The notes under the pieces are model-generated. The model was not told the DNA's origin. It made no database searches and worked only from the letters and a program-made list of their open reading frames with translations. A stretch of 64,000 bases of DNA from Sulfitobacter sp. DSM 110093 (lineage in GTDB: Bacteria > Pseudomonadota > Alphaproteobacteria > Rhodobacterales > Rhodobacteraceae): contig NZ_CP085167.1 in NCBI RefSeq assembly GCF_022788715.1, positions 186,001-250,000 on the forward strand, read 5' to 3'. Position 1 is the stretch's first letter. Each line of letters begins with the position of its first letter. Both the position numbers and the translations under genes were made by a program. Positions 28,847 to 37,240 of the stretch are shown in pieces.

Positions 28847-29011
28847 CTGATTGGGTCAGTGCTCTGCGCAAATGCACGGGGGTGCTGACCTGACACAGTC
28901 CTATCAGGGGCCGCTCATATACCAATTAGTAGAGCGGTTATACCAACGCCAGCAGGCATCAGGCGGCACCTTGTGCGAAGGTTGAGGTAATTCAACATAG
29001 GAGCACAAACC

Positions 29012-29191
29012 ATGACTATCCAGTTCGAGAGCACCCGCGAAGCTATTCAAAGCGCCGCAAAGATTGTGCCCATCATGGCCTGTGTCAGCATGGGGAAATA
29101 TGCCACGGCTCAGGGTGAGCTTGTCTGGCAGAAGGGCGATATTGCTTGCGTGCGTGCTTCGTCAGCAATGTTTGTTGGCAAACGCATCTGA
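29012..29191 (+). CDS. Small hypothetical protein (59 aa)
   Basis: The ATG at 29012 follows a good ribosome site (AGGAG, 8 bp upstream) and opens a 59-codon frame encoding MTIQFESTREAIQSAAKIVP at its N-terminus and ending SSAMFVGKRI. The protein has a balanced composition with a plausible amphipathic helix (residues 6-20) and two Cys residues. Codon use resembles the neighbourhood. I do not recognise the family. It precedes the response regulator in the same direction by 76 bp and may share a transcript with it. Confidence 0.5.
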   Translation: MTIQFESTREAIQSAAKIVPIMACVSMGKYATAQGELVWQKGDIACVRASSAMFVGKRI

Positions 29192-29267
29192 AAGTTCACT
29201 CCAAATTAGCTCTTTGCATATACTGGGAGTCTTGGGGTGTGATCATATAAGTTGAGGGCGGATTGAA

Positions 29268-29663
29268 ATGAACTTGAATGCTGTCGTAGTCGATGATTGT
29301 GACATAGCGCGGCAGCTGATTCAGGCGTCCCTTGCCGAAGTCGGGTTTACATGCGTCGCGGAATACGAATGTCCGGCCCGTGCTTTGGATGATCTAACAA
29401 ACCAGTGCATTGCGACGGATATCATCATCACTGATTTCATGATGCCGGCGATGGACGGGCTTGAGTTCTGTAGCAGTGTTCGAAGGTTGCCGTTCTATCA
29501 GGGGGTCCCTGTTGTAATGATCTCTACTCGGAAAAATGATGATTTGTTGCGACGCGCCTTGGCGGCAGGGGCAAGCGATTGTTTGAAAAAACCTTTTAGT
29601 TTGGAAGAGCTCGAAACACGGTTGCAGCTATGTATGCAAAACGCGAGGCAGCCGGATCAATAG
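29268..29663 (+). CDS. Single-domain response regulator (CheY-like)
   Basis: A 131-aa receiver domain with no output domain. The acidic pocket is D9-D10, the phosphoacceptor is D56 in IITDFMMPAMDG, the switch residues are S86/T87, and the conserved Lys is in LKKPFSLEEL. All catalytic positions are present, so it should accept phosphate from a histidine kinase. No kinase or chemotaxis gene is nearby, so its partner and target are unknown. It could act in a phosphorelay or motility control. Confidence 0.93.
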   Translation: MNLNAVVVDDCDIARQLIQASLAEVGFTCVAEYECPARALDDLTNQCIATDIIITDFMMPAMDGLEFCSSVRRLPFYQGVPVVMISTRKNDDLLRRALAAGASDCLKKPFSLEELETRLQLCMQNARQPDQ

Positions 29664-29726
29664 CGCGCTGTCGGGGGATGCGCGATAGCTGAACCGCGGA
29701 GCGTTTTGCCTTTTCGGGCAGGGACA

Positions 29727-29846
29727 TCATCGGTTTTCAACTACTTGACGTGCTTTGCCGAAGGTCGCGGGTAGGTTAAAATCGGAACCAAATACCTCGA
29801 CGGTATAAGCGTCGGGCACATCGAACACATACGCTCGACCTGCCCG
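29727..29846 (-). pseudogene. Possible C-terminal remnant of a degraded gene
   Basis: Between the sulfatase stop and the response regulator, the minus strand has a 39-codon open stretch without a clear start that reads like genuine protein (segments AYVFDVPDAYTVEVFG and NLPATFGKARQVVENR) and ends in TGA. It may be the tail of a gene lost by deletion. The family is not recognised and a chance ORF is possible. Confidence 0.25.
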
Positions 29847-29858
29847 CTAACGCGTTCG

Positions 29859-31490
29859 CTATTTCTGATCAGTCTTGCTCAGGCCGGGGTTCAAAACTTG
29901 GCGCAACTCTTCCTCGTTTCGATACCCGATAAGGATACCCGCTTTGGCCTCTCCCATAGAGGCGTCGCGTGCCGCGATCTGTGCATCTGAAATTGTCGTG
30001 CGCTGTGACGTCCGCCGCGCCCAATTAAAGAACAGCCGCTCAAGCCGGGCGGCCTCTGGCAGATACCCCGGATCGGCACCGAGGTCGGTTAATTCATCGG
30101 GGTCAGCTTCAACGTCGAACAGCATCGGGCGAAACCCTTCGGCAAAGACGAATTTCCATCGTCCATCGAACAGCATCGTCAGTTTGGAATCTTTCACCTC
30201 GACCCCAAGCCGCTTTCGCACGTCGCGCAAAGAGTAATCGTATTCAGACACGGCAAAGTCGCGCAGCCTGTCCGCCTTGCCATGCAGCACGGGCAACAAA
30301 GATTTGCCCTCAATGATATGCGGCACAGACGCGCCACCGAAAAAGTCGAGGATGGTGGGCACCACATCGATTGCCTCAACCAGAGCAGATGACTTTACCC
30401 CCCGCGTCGCGTCGGCTTCTGGTCTGGGGTCAACGACAATCAGCGGAATGCGGGCCGAAGCATCGTGGAAAAGTTCCTTTTCGCCCATCCAGTGATCGCC
30501 AAGATAATCCCCATGATCCGAGGTAAAAACGATCATCGTGTCATCTGCGATCCCCTGTTCGGCGACAAAGCTCATGAGGCGACCAATCTGATCATCAAGC
30601 TGTTTAATCAGCCCCATATAGGCGGTCAGAACGCGCGTCCGCGCGGTGTCATCGCTGAAGGCACGCGAAACGCGTTCTTGCATAAAGGCGCCGTAAACAG
30701 GATGCGGATCACGCTGTTCCTCAGGGCTTCGTACCGGGTCCAGATGCGTCTCGGGGCCATACATATCGTGGTAGGGTGCGGGCACGATATAGGGCCAGTG
30801 GGGTTTGATATAGCTTAGATGAAGACACCAAGGTTTGTCCCCGGCTTCGCGGATGAAATCCATTGCGCGCCCGGTGATATAGGGCGTTTCGCTTTCCTCA
30901 TCCGCAGCGCGGGCCGGTTTGTCGGCGTGGTCTAGAAACCAACCGCTTAGGATATTTCCGTCATCGTCTTCGGCGCTGTTGGCCACAGACTGCCAAGGGT
31001 TCTCGTCCTTCCAGCCGCGATCTTTCATATGGTCGTCATAGGCTGCGTTGCGGGCATATCGTGCGCCATCGGGGTGCAGCCCGTCGTCTCTTTCATAGGG
31101 TTCAAAACCGCATTCAGACACCAGCACGCCAATCTCGCTGTCGGGCGACAGCCCTAGGCGGCGCAGCCCTTCGATATCGGCAGCCATATGGGTTTTGCCG
31201 CACAGCGCCGTACGCACGCCCAAGGGGCGCAGATGATCTCCCAGCGTCATCTCTCCCACTTTCAGGGGGATGTTGTTCCACGTTGAGCCATGCGAGCTGA
31301 CATAGCGCCCCGTATAGAACGACATGCGCGACGGGCCGCAGATCGGCGATTGCACATAGGCACGGTCAAACAGAACGCCGCGTGCCGCCAGCGCGTCAAT
31401 GTTCGGGGTGTGCAGATGCGGGTGCCCGGTGCACGAAAGGTAATCCCAGCGAAGCTGGTCGCACATGATAAAGAGAACGTTTTTGGGCAT
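29859..31490 (-). CDS. Sulfatase / phosphonate-monoester-hydrolase-like enzyme
   Basis: A 543-aa alkaline-phosphatase-superfamily hydrolase. The N-terminal metal site is NVLFIMCDQLRWDYLS. The formylglycine site is CGPSR within SPICGPSRMSFYTGR, so the Cys must be oxidised by a maturase not seen here. The second metal site is VFTSDHGDYLGDHWMGEKE. Overall layout fits arylsulfatases and phosphonate monoester hydrolases; the exact ester cannot be told. There is no signal peptide, so it acts in the cytoplasm. It follows a TRAP transporter in the same direction, suggesting that its substrate is imported by that system. Confidence 0.9.
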   Translation of the reverse strand: MPKNVLFIMCDQLRWDYLSCTGHPHLHTPNIDALAARGVLFDRAYVQSPICGPSRMSFYTGRYVSSHGSTWNNIPLKVGEMTLGDHLRPLGVRTALCGKTHMAADIEGLRRLGLSPDSEIGVLVSECGFEPYERDDGLHPDGARYARNAAYDDHMKDRGWKDENPWQSVANSAEDDDGNILSGWFLDHADKPARAADEESETPYITGRAMDFIREAGDKPWCLHLSYIKPHWPYIVPAPYHDMYGPETHLDPVRSPEEQRDPHPVYGAFMQERVSRAFSDDTARTRVLTAYMGLIKQLDDQIGRLMSFVAEQGIADDTMIVFTSDHGDYLGDHWMGEKELFHDASARIPLIVVDPRPEADATRGVKSSALVEAIDVVPTILDFFGGASVPHIIEGKSLLPVLHGKADRLRDFAVSEYDYSLRDVRKRLGVEVKDSKLTMLFDGRWKFVFAEGFRPMLFDVEADPDELTDLGADPGYLPEAARLERLFFNWARRTSQRTTISDAQIAARDASMGEAKAGILIGYRNEEELRQVLNPGLSKTDQK

Positions 31491-31546
31491 AGGACCGTAT
31501 CACCAGAGGTTGTTGTCCGGGGTGATCGGACCCCGGACCGTTTCGT

Positions 31547-32578
31547 TTAGCCGCGACCTACATCAGGGATCGAAACGCCAAGTTCTTCAAGGGCGCGCAA
31601 GGCACCCGGGTGCAGCGGCAAGTTTAGATCGGCCACGGCACCCTCGGGCGTGACGGCCCTCAGCCATGGCGCGCTTTCTCCCATTTCTTTGATGCCAGCA
31701 AAGAATGCTTTGGTCATCTCATAGACCATCTCTTCGTCTGCGGTGTCATTGGTCACGATGCCAACCGTGACGCGAAGCGTTGTCGTGTCGCCATCGTTCA
31801 TCTGGTTTTCGCCGTAAGCGCCGGCGGGAAGTGTGCCAAGGCCAAAGCCGGGGCGTTTGACCAGCGCCTGAACGCCTTCGACATCAAGCTTGTCTTCGGG
31901 AATGCCCAGAAAACGGATCGCATTCGTCACCGCAATTTGAGTCAGCACCGGGCTGGGGGCATTGGTGGGATTGCAATAGATATCCAGATTCCCGTCTTGG
32001 AACGAGGCCGCAGCCGCATCCCATCCCAGTTTTACAGCCTCATAATTCTTGCCCGCCTCAAGGCCTGCCACGGCTTTGAATAGCTGCTCCATCGTCGCAT
32101 AAGCGGCTCCTCCCGGAGGGCCGAGGAATACGCGCTTGCCGCGCGCATCCTCAAGCGACGTAATGCCAGAGGCTTCATAAGCCGCAATGTGATAGACCCC
32201 CATGGGGAAATTTGCCACGGCGCGTAGTTTCTTTGCCAGCTCTGGGGCTTGATCCATCTTTGCATACATGGCTTTTTGATTGGCCATCAGCGCATTCACC
32301 GAAGGTGACGACATGCAAAATGCCGTCTTGCCCGCAGCAACTTCTAGCACGTGCCGCGTGGCCGCTCCGGTTGCGTTGACCTGAATTTCATAGTCATTCA
32401 GCTCACGATTGATGATATTGGCAAAGGTTGTCATCACAAGGTTGGGGCTGGTGCCGGGGCCAAGCGTTGACATGCGCAACAGTTCTTTCGCCATGGCTGC
32501 GCGGGGCAGAACGGCAAGCGCAGAGGCCGCAGCGGCGCTGGCCAGTACCGAGCGGCGGGTGAGTTTCGTCCTAGTCAT
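31547..32578 (-). CDS. TAXI-family TRAP transporter solute-binding protein
   Basis: A 343-aa periplasmic receptor. The N-terminus TKLTRRSVLASAAAASALAV is a signal peptide with a twin-Arg pair, compatible with Tat export. The mature protein starts near KELLRMSTLGPGTSPNLVMT and shows TAXI features such as EVAAGKTAFCMSSPSVNALM and RVFLGPPGGAAYATMEQLFK. It delivers solute to the fused permease encoded 13 bp upstream. TAXI receptors usually take carboxylates or amino acids; the ligand here is unknown. Confidence 0.9.
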   Translation of the reverse strand: MTRTKLTRRSVLASAAAASALAVLPRAAMAKELLRMSTLGPGTSPNLVMTTFANIINRELNDYEIQVNATGAATRHVLEVAAGKTAFCMSSPSVNALMANQKAMYAKMDQAPELAKKLRAVANFPMGVYHIAAYEASGITSLEDARGKRVFLGPPGGAAYATMEQLFKAVAGLEAGKNYEAVKLGWDAAAASFQDGNLDIYCNPTNAPSPVLTQIAVTNAIRFLGIPEDKLDVEGVQALVKRPGFGLGTLPAGAYGENQMNDGDTTTLRVTVGIVTNDTADEEMVYEMTKAFFAGIKEMGESAPWLRAVTPEGAVADLNLPLHPGALRALEELGVSIPDVGRG

Positions 32579-32591
32579 GGTGGGGTCCTCC

Positions 32592-34460
32592 TCAAGATTG
32601 CGAAATTTTGGGTTTTGTTCTCAGTTCCAGACGGTCAATCACCATGAGCCCCAAGGTGGCTGCCGCAGCAGCCCATGAAACAACCGTTCCGAAGAATATC
32701 AGCGCAATTGCGAGGGCGAGACCGACAGGCACCATGTAAGCTTTGCCTCTGCGCGGGTAGCAGGCCCGCGAGATCAGGATGGTCGCGAGCAATACGAAAA
32801 AGATCGCCTGTGCCGATTCGATCAACGGGAACCCCGTGCCCAGCAAGAGGGCGGGTTTGTAGATGAAAGCGAACGGTATGACGAAACCCGGTAAGGCAAG
32901 GCGCGAGGCTTCCAAAGCGGTGCTCATCGGTGGGGAGCCCGCAATAGGGGCGGCTGCAAAGGCAGCCAGCGCCACGGGTGGGGTGATGGCGGACAGCACG
33001 CCGAAATAGAGCACGAACATATGCGTGTGGACGATAGGCACGCCGAGTTTTTGCAGCGACGGCCCCATGACCAAGATGATGATAAGATAGGCGGGCACGG
33101 TTGGCATCCCCATGCCCAAAAGCAGGCAGGCGACAGCCATCAAGATCAGCGACAGGAACAATTGATCGTCAGCAAGGCTGGAAAGCAGAGAGGCAAAGCG
33201 CAGCCCGACGCCTGTCATGTTTAGAACGCCAATGACGATACCAACCGCCCCGACGATCACCACCAACTGTGCGGATATCAGACCAGCCGTGCCAATGAAC
33301 TTGACCCACGCAGTGCGATTGAAAAGAAGATCAGGCCGGATCGCGAAACCCAAAATGGCGGCAATTGCCACACCGATGAACCCTGCATAGGCAGCTGACG
33401 CCCCGCCGACCATTGTCACCACAATCCCCGTCAACGCGATGACGAATACCGCCATTTGCACAAGCTCGCGCCAGTTGAATGAAATCGTAGGCCGCGTTTC
33501 TTCTACGAGGTCCATGTTACGCGCAGCGCTAGAGATCGCGACGAACAGCCCGCCGTAATACAAAATGGCAGGCACCGCCGCAGCGGCGCAGATTGTCAGG
33601 TAAGGCACGCCAGTCACGTCCGCCATGATAAAGGCGACGGCCCCCATGATTGGCGGCGTGATTTGCCCGCCGCTTGACGCGGCAGATTCCACAGCGGCGG
33701 CGAAACGAGCAGAAAACCCCCGTTTTTTAATGAGCGGGATCGTGATGACACCTGTTCCCACTACGTTCGCGACGGCAGAGCCTGAGATCGTGCCGAACAG
33801 CCCGCTTGCAACCGTTGCAGCGGCAGCGGGGCCAGAACGCAACCGACCAGTGGCCGCCAGTGCAAGGCGCACAAGAACCAGATCAATGGCCAATAGCTCC
33901 AGCAGAGAGCCGAAAAGGATAAAGATTAGAATGGTTGAAACGACGGTTGCCATGGGCCGACCAAAGACACCATCGAAGGAAAACCACAGCACCGTCATCA
34001 GTTCGTCAGCCGAGACCCCCGCATGCCTGAGAAAGCCGGGCGCCAGATGCCCGAAAATCCCGTAGGCCAGCACGGTTCCGGCGACCAAAGCCATGACCAG
34101 CCCAACAGACCTACGGGTCAGTTCAATAACGGCGATCAGGCCAAACACACCCATCCAGATGTCAGTGCGCGTTAGAAAATAGAGCCCTGTCTCGATCTCT
34201 TCGGCGGCGCTGAAATATTGGTAAACGCCCAGTGCTAGCGCGACAGAAGTGAGCGCCAGAAGCACGCGATCTTTCGGGCTTTGGGCGCGCTGAAGACCGG
34301 TAAGGATGATAATCAGCCCACCCAAAAGCAGCATACCAACACGCAGGTATGAGTCCGAAAACACGCCGAAAACCGATACGTAAAGTACGACGCCGATCAC
34401 GATCAGCGATAGCACAAACGCGGCATAGTCCGCCCATGCGGATCTGTTCAATATGGTCAC
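32592..34460 (-). CDS. TRAP transporter fused permease (4TM/12TM, DctQM-like)
   Basis: A 622-aa membrane protein with the small (Q) and large (M) TRAP subunits fused, as is normal for TAXI systems. About four helices at the N-terminus are followed by the DctM-like domain. That domain contains GRLRSGPAAAATVASGLFGT with ISGSAVANVVGTGVITIPLI, and the second repeat region has LLLGMGMPTVPAYLIIILVM. Uptake is driven by an ion gradient. It is the first gene of the transporter-receptor-sulfatase operon and is divergent from the IclR regulator. Confidence 0.92.
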   Translation of the reverse strand: MTILNRSAWADYAAFVLSLIVIGVVLYVSVFGVFSDSYLRVGMLLLGGLIIILTGLQRAQSPKDRVLLALTSVALALGVYQYFSAAEEIETGLYFLTRTDIWMGVFGLIAVIELTRRSVGLVMALVAGTVLAYGIFGHLAPGFLRHAGVSADELMTVLWFSFDGVFGRPMATVVSTILIFILFGSLLELLAIDLVLVRLALAATGRLRSGPAAAATVASGLFGTISGSAVANVVGTGVITIPLIKKRGFSARFAAAVESAASSGGQITPPIMGAVAFIMADVTGVPYLTICAAAAVPAILYYGGLFVAISSAARNMDLVEETRPTISFNWRELVQMAVFVIALTGIVVTMVGGASAAYAGFIGVAIAAILGFAIRPDLLFNRTAWVKFIGTAGLISAQLVVIVGAVGIVIGVLNMTGVGLRFASLLSSLADDQLFLSLILMAVACLLLGMGMPTVPAYLIIILVMGPSLQKLGVPIVHTHMFVLYFGVLSAITPPVALAAFAAAPIAGSPPMSTALEASRLALPGFVIPFAFIYKPALLLGTGFPLIESAQAIFFVLLATILISRACYPRRGKAYMVPVGLALAIALIFFGTVVSWAAAAATLGLMVIDRLELRTKPKISQS

Positions 34461-34585
34461 GGCATCCTCCCAATCACGCCCTTTTACGGCACAGTCCGAT
34501 CTCCCTTCGAACTGTAAGGCGCGTGTCAGAACGCTATTGAACGCCGATGGTCTTGTCGAATATGCATTTCACTAGGTGGAATTAT

Positions 34586-35377
34586 ATGACGAAGTTGAAC
34601 AGATCGGTAGACCGGGGGATGTCCATCCTTGAGGCGGTTCACAGCAGCGGCAAAATTTCCCTTGCCGCGCTTGCGACAGGCACCGGCCTGCCCAAACCAA
34701 CAGTCTTGCGCATATGCGCAACGTTAGAAGAGCGCCGATGGCTGTTTCGCAGAAACGACGGCAGCTATCAGCTTGGTTCCGGTTTCCCGCAAGGCAGCGG
34801 AATGCCACATCGCGTTGACCGTCTTGTCGCCGTTGGCAAAAGCGTCATCCTGCAACTTAGCGAAGAAACGGGTCTGGCCTGCGATCTGGCTGCTGGTATC
34901 GGCGGGGGCCGGGTTGAGATCGTAGATACAACGCGCGTTTATAAGGTTCATTCAATCTATCCGGATGCCGTAGGCTTTCGACCCTCGCCAACTCTGTCGG
35001 CTTTGGGAGCCGCCTACCTATATGCGATGCCTAAGCCAGAGCGGACAAGCGTGCTGCAAACTTTCGCAACCCACCTGCCGCGCGAGGAAGTACAGGCGCT
35101 GCTACAATTGCCGAAAATTCTGCGTGCGATAGGCGATCAAGGATATGCTGTGCGCTCTCCGGGGCATTGGGGCCGGGCCGTCGATTATGGTGCCTTGCCG
35201 TCGGCGATTGCGGTTCCGATCATCGCGGAGGGGAAACCGATCGGGGCGGTGAACCTCATTTGGAATTCGGGTGATCGAAGTTTGGATGCGGTGGTGGCCA
35301 ATCACCTTTCTAGACTTCGGACGGCAGCTGAACTGATTGGCAATGCATACGCGCCCGAGCGAAGCGAATCCGCTTAG
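34586..35377 (+). CDS. IclR family transcriptional regulator
   Basis: A 263-aa regulator. The N-terminal winged HTH (NRSVDRGMSILEAVHSSGKI, then TGLPKPTVLRICATLEERRW) is followed by the IclR effector domain. I prefer the ATG at 34586 because an AGGTGG site lies just before it and the protein then begins right at the HTH; an upstream ATG at 34547 would add 13 residues. It is divergently transcribed from the TRAP-sulfatase operon with about 125 bp between starts and probably controls it. A terminator follows at 35443. Confidence 0.92.
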   Translation: MTKLNRSVDRGMSILEAVHSSGKISLAALATGTGLPKPTVLRICATLEERRWLFRRNDGSYQLGSGFPQGSGMPHRVDRLVAVGKSVILQLSEETGLACDLAAGIGGGRVEIVDTTRVYKVHSIYPDAVGFRPSPTLSALGAAYLYAMPKPERTSVLQTFATHLPREEVQALLQLPKILRAIGDQGYAVRSPGHWGRAVDYGALPSAIAVPIIAEGKPIGAVNLIWNSGDRSLDAVVANHLSRLRTAAELIGNAYAPERSESA

Positions 35378-35442
35378 AGGGGCTTCATAGTCGCGGCCTC
35401 TATAGAGAGTGAGTTTGTGTGATAGCTGTTGGTTATGGAAAC

Positions 35443-35481
35443 AAAAAACCCTCGAAAACCGAAGTTTGCGAGGGTTTTTTC
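35443..35481 (+). terminator. Rho-independent terminator of the IclR gene
   Basis: AAACCCTCG pairs with CGAGGGTTT, extended by AAAC/GTTT inside, and is followed by a T-run at 35475-35480. It ends 10 bp before the island boundary, so it belongs to the core chromosome. Confidence 0.85.
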
Positions 35482-35490
35482 TGTTGATAT

Positions 35491-35507
35491 TGGTGCCCAG
35501 GAGAGGA
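35491..35507. other. Left attachment site (direct repeat of the tRNA-Leu 3' end)
   Basis: TGGTGCCCAGGAGAGGA, identical to the last 17 nt of the tRNA-Leu gene at 46557-46573. It marks the distal junction of the island. Confidence 0.9.
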
Positions 35508-35566
35508 GCGAAGGGGGTCAGTAATGCTTTTTAAAACAATAGTTTGGCTTGGTGTGTTTTGCGAGC

Positions 35567-35588
35567 GTGGACCCATTTGTGGACCTAT
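35567..35588 (+). repeat. Left copy of the island-end repeat GTGGACC-N5-GTGGACCTAT
   Basis: Two GTGGACC heptamers 12 bp apart, followed by TAT, 60 bp inside the left attachment site. The same arrangement occurs in the same orientation at 46480-46501. It may be an arm-type integrase or directionality-factor binding site. Confidence 0.65.
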
Positions 35589-35686
35589 TTTTCTGATTCC
35601 GGGCTGAGAATCCCACCTCCTCCGCCAGCAAGCATTCAGTAGTGATTTTGACTTAAAATCAATAGGTTGCTTTGGCTCCCTGATGG

Positions 35687-35711
35687 TCGACCACACACAT
35701 TTATTACACAC
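35687..35711 (+). repeat. Imperfect 25-bp direct repeat, copy 1
   Basis: The sequence beginning TCGACCACACACA and ending TTACACAC matches 37186-37210 at 20 of 25 positions in the same orientation. The two copies bracket the DUF2806-like gene. Confidence 0.5.
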
Positions 35712-36012
35712 GTTTGGGGTGCGGCCTTCGATGCGTGTATCGCTACAACACCCACCCCAAGACTGACCCAAATAGAAAATCACTGCGGCCCAGTACCGGC
35801 TTTTGCCTACCTAGCCCAGCTTAAAGAGGCCAATTGCTGCCTGATGATAATTATAGGTAGTGTCCGGGCAGATGGCATCCAATAGGCTCGACACATCACA
35901 TCCCTAAAGGAGAAACGGATTACCTCCTTTTTTCGTTTGTGGGTATGGCGCGTATATCAGGCTTGCCAACCCCATAAGTTGGACCATAATTGGTCTTATT
36001 TTGGAGGTTTCG

Positions 36013-36945
36013 ATGCCAAATGATAATTCTTCTTATTCCTGGCTTGATCTTTTTTCAGATGGGGGTCTCCCTCAGATACTTTTAGGGCCTGCTGGAAAGG
36101 CTCTCAGTCGACTGGTGGGGGCTTCTGTGGAGTATCCTGCGACATATATCGAAGGTTTTTCTCAAAGGAACAAAGACAAGTTTGATGCGAGAAGCAAGAT
36201 ATCACAAGCTATGGCGGACAAAGCCGCTGAGCTGGCAGTGAGTGATCCAGAAATCATGGATCGTGCAATGGATAGCTTTTTAGGTCGGCAGTATAGAGGC
36301 CAGAGAAACAAAGAAGCTATAGCTAAGATCACTATCGAAAACTTGCAATCTGATCTCCCTAGCAGTGACGAAAACGGCCCTTCCGAAGATTGGATAAACA
36401 AGTTTGAGCGCTATGCAGAAGATGCTTCTAGTGATGATTTGAGGCTAATATATTCAAAGCTGCTAGAGGGGGAGGTCCGGAACGCTGGCAGCGTATCTCC
36501 TGCTACACTGCATTTTGTGTCGTTGCTCGATGGAGAAGTTTCAAAATTAATTGATCGAGTTTTGCCATATACTATAGACGATGGCATTACCTATATCGAT
36601 GCTATGAGTCCCGGTCTTCCATATTCAGATAAGACAATTCTAGAGCAGTCAGGTTTCTGGACGATGAACCGAACATATAACATGGTTCTCGAGAATAGTG
36701 TTCAGATGCAGCTTTTGCGTGAAAATGTTGCTGCCATAATCGAAGGCCCCGAGAAGCATAGACTGAGTCTTGAAGTAGCTATGCTATCCAAGGCGGGTAG
36801 GGATTTAGCTAAGATCATTAATCGAGAGTTTGACCATAAAGCTTTCGCTGATTTGATTTTAAGGAATGGTGCTACTAAATGCTCAATTGGTGTACCTATT
36901 AAGGTTGGTGACGGAAAGTATCGGTTGGATAAGGCGGGGGAGTGA
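36013..36945 (+). CDS. DUF2806-like protein
   Basis: A 310-aa mostly helical protein. The segment SEDWINKFERYAEDASSDDL followed by IYSKLLEGEVRNAGSVSPAT resembles DUF2806 proteins, where a (W/Y)-x-K-(I/L)-L-x-GE core is typical; a relation to other Abi-type helical families is possible. A Leu-x-Gly-Pro-Ala-Gly-Lys segment near residues 25-31 is not a complete P-loop. The ATG at 36013 follows GGAGG by 5 bp. It is AT-rich compared with the chromosome. Biochemical function is unknown. Its place in an island with a NACHT protein makes a role in phage defence possible, but this is only by association. Confidence 0.6.
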   Translation: MPNDNSSYSWLDLFSDGGLPQILLGPAGKALSRLVGASVEYPATYIEGFSQRNKDKFDARSKISQAMADKAAELAVSDPEIMDRAMDSFLGRQYRGQRNKEAIAKITIENLQSDLPSSDENGPSEDWINKFERYAEDASSDDLRLIYSKLLEGEVRNAGSVSPATLHFVSLLDGEVSKLIDRVLPYTIDDGITYIDAMSPGLPYSDKTILEQSGFWTMNRTYNMVLENSVQMQLLRENVAAIIEGPEKHRLSLEVAMLSKAGRDLAKIINREFDHKAFADLILRNGATKCSIGVPIKVGDGKYRLDKAGE

Positions 36946-37008
36946 TTGGGCCAAGCAGTGGGGCAGCAAACTCTACTGTGAGCCTTGCTTTAGCGCCCCA
37001 AGAACTTA

Positions 37009-37044
37009 GGACACAATTTGGGGCACAATTTAGGTCACAGTCCT
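37009..37044 (+). repeat. Three tandem 12-bp repeats
   Basis: GGACACAATTTG, GGGCACAATTTA and GGTCACAGTCCT follow one another without gaps. The consensus is GGNCACAATTT, the third copy being the most diverged. The 295-bp gap between the DUF2806-like gene and the UPF0149 gene that holds them has no other gene. They could be iteron-like protein-binding sites. Confidence 0.5.
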
Positions 37045-37185
37045 TCGGATGCCCAGCGCAGTAATTGTTTAAAATTATGGACGTACGCGCTAGGCGCATA
37101 AATGTACGGCGGACACATCCTCCGCAGAAAATTTTCAGTTAAATTAATTCATATTTAACAATGGTTTGGTCGATTCTTGAGGCGC

Positions 37186-37210
37186 TCGACCCCACACACT
37201 TCCCACACAC
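37186..37210 (+). repeat. Imperfect 25-bp direct repeat, copy 2
   Basis: The sequence beginning TCGACCCCACACA and ending CCACACAC corresponds to the copy at 35687-35711 (20 of 25 positions). It lies just beyond the UPF0149 stop. Confidence 0.5.
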
Positions 37211-37240
37211 ACTGGCCCTTTTTTTTTGACCTGCCTCGTG

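Larger units (their letters stand above)
35508..36012. other. Non-coding left end of the island
   Basis: About 500 bp without a convincing gene. It contains the tandem GTGGACC repeats (35567-35588), a 20-nt fragment like a tRNA-Ser 3' end (35608-35627), a short palindrome GATTTT-gact-TAAAATC (35644-35660) and the first copy of a 25-bp repeat (35687-35711). A possible 72-codon frame at 35667-35885 has no ribosome site and is not called. Confidence 0.6.

Noticed and set aside
28920..28950. tRNA-like string AGTAGAGCGGTTATACC
   Set aside because: Only the D-arm-like piece is present; no cloverleaf can be folded.
35645..35660. Anticodon-arm-like stem with a CTTAAAA loop, resembling tRNA-Leu(TAA)
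   Set aside because: No matching acceptor, D- or T-arm could be built around it.
35667..35885. 72-codon frame at the left end of the island
   Set aside because: No ribosome site, no recognisable protein features, and it runs through a repeat element.
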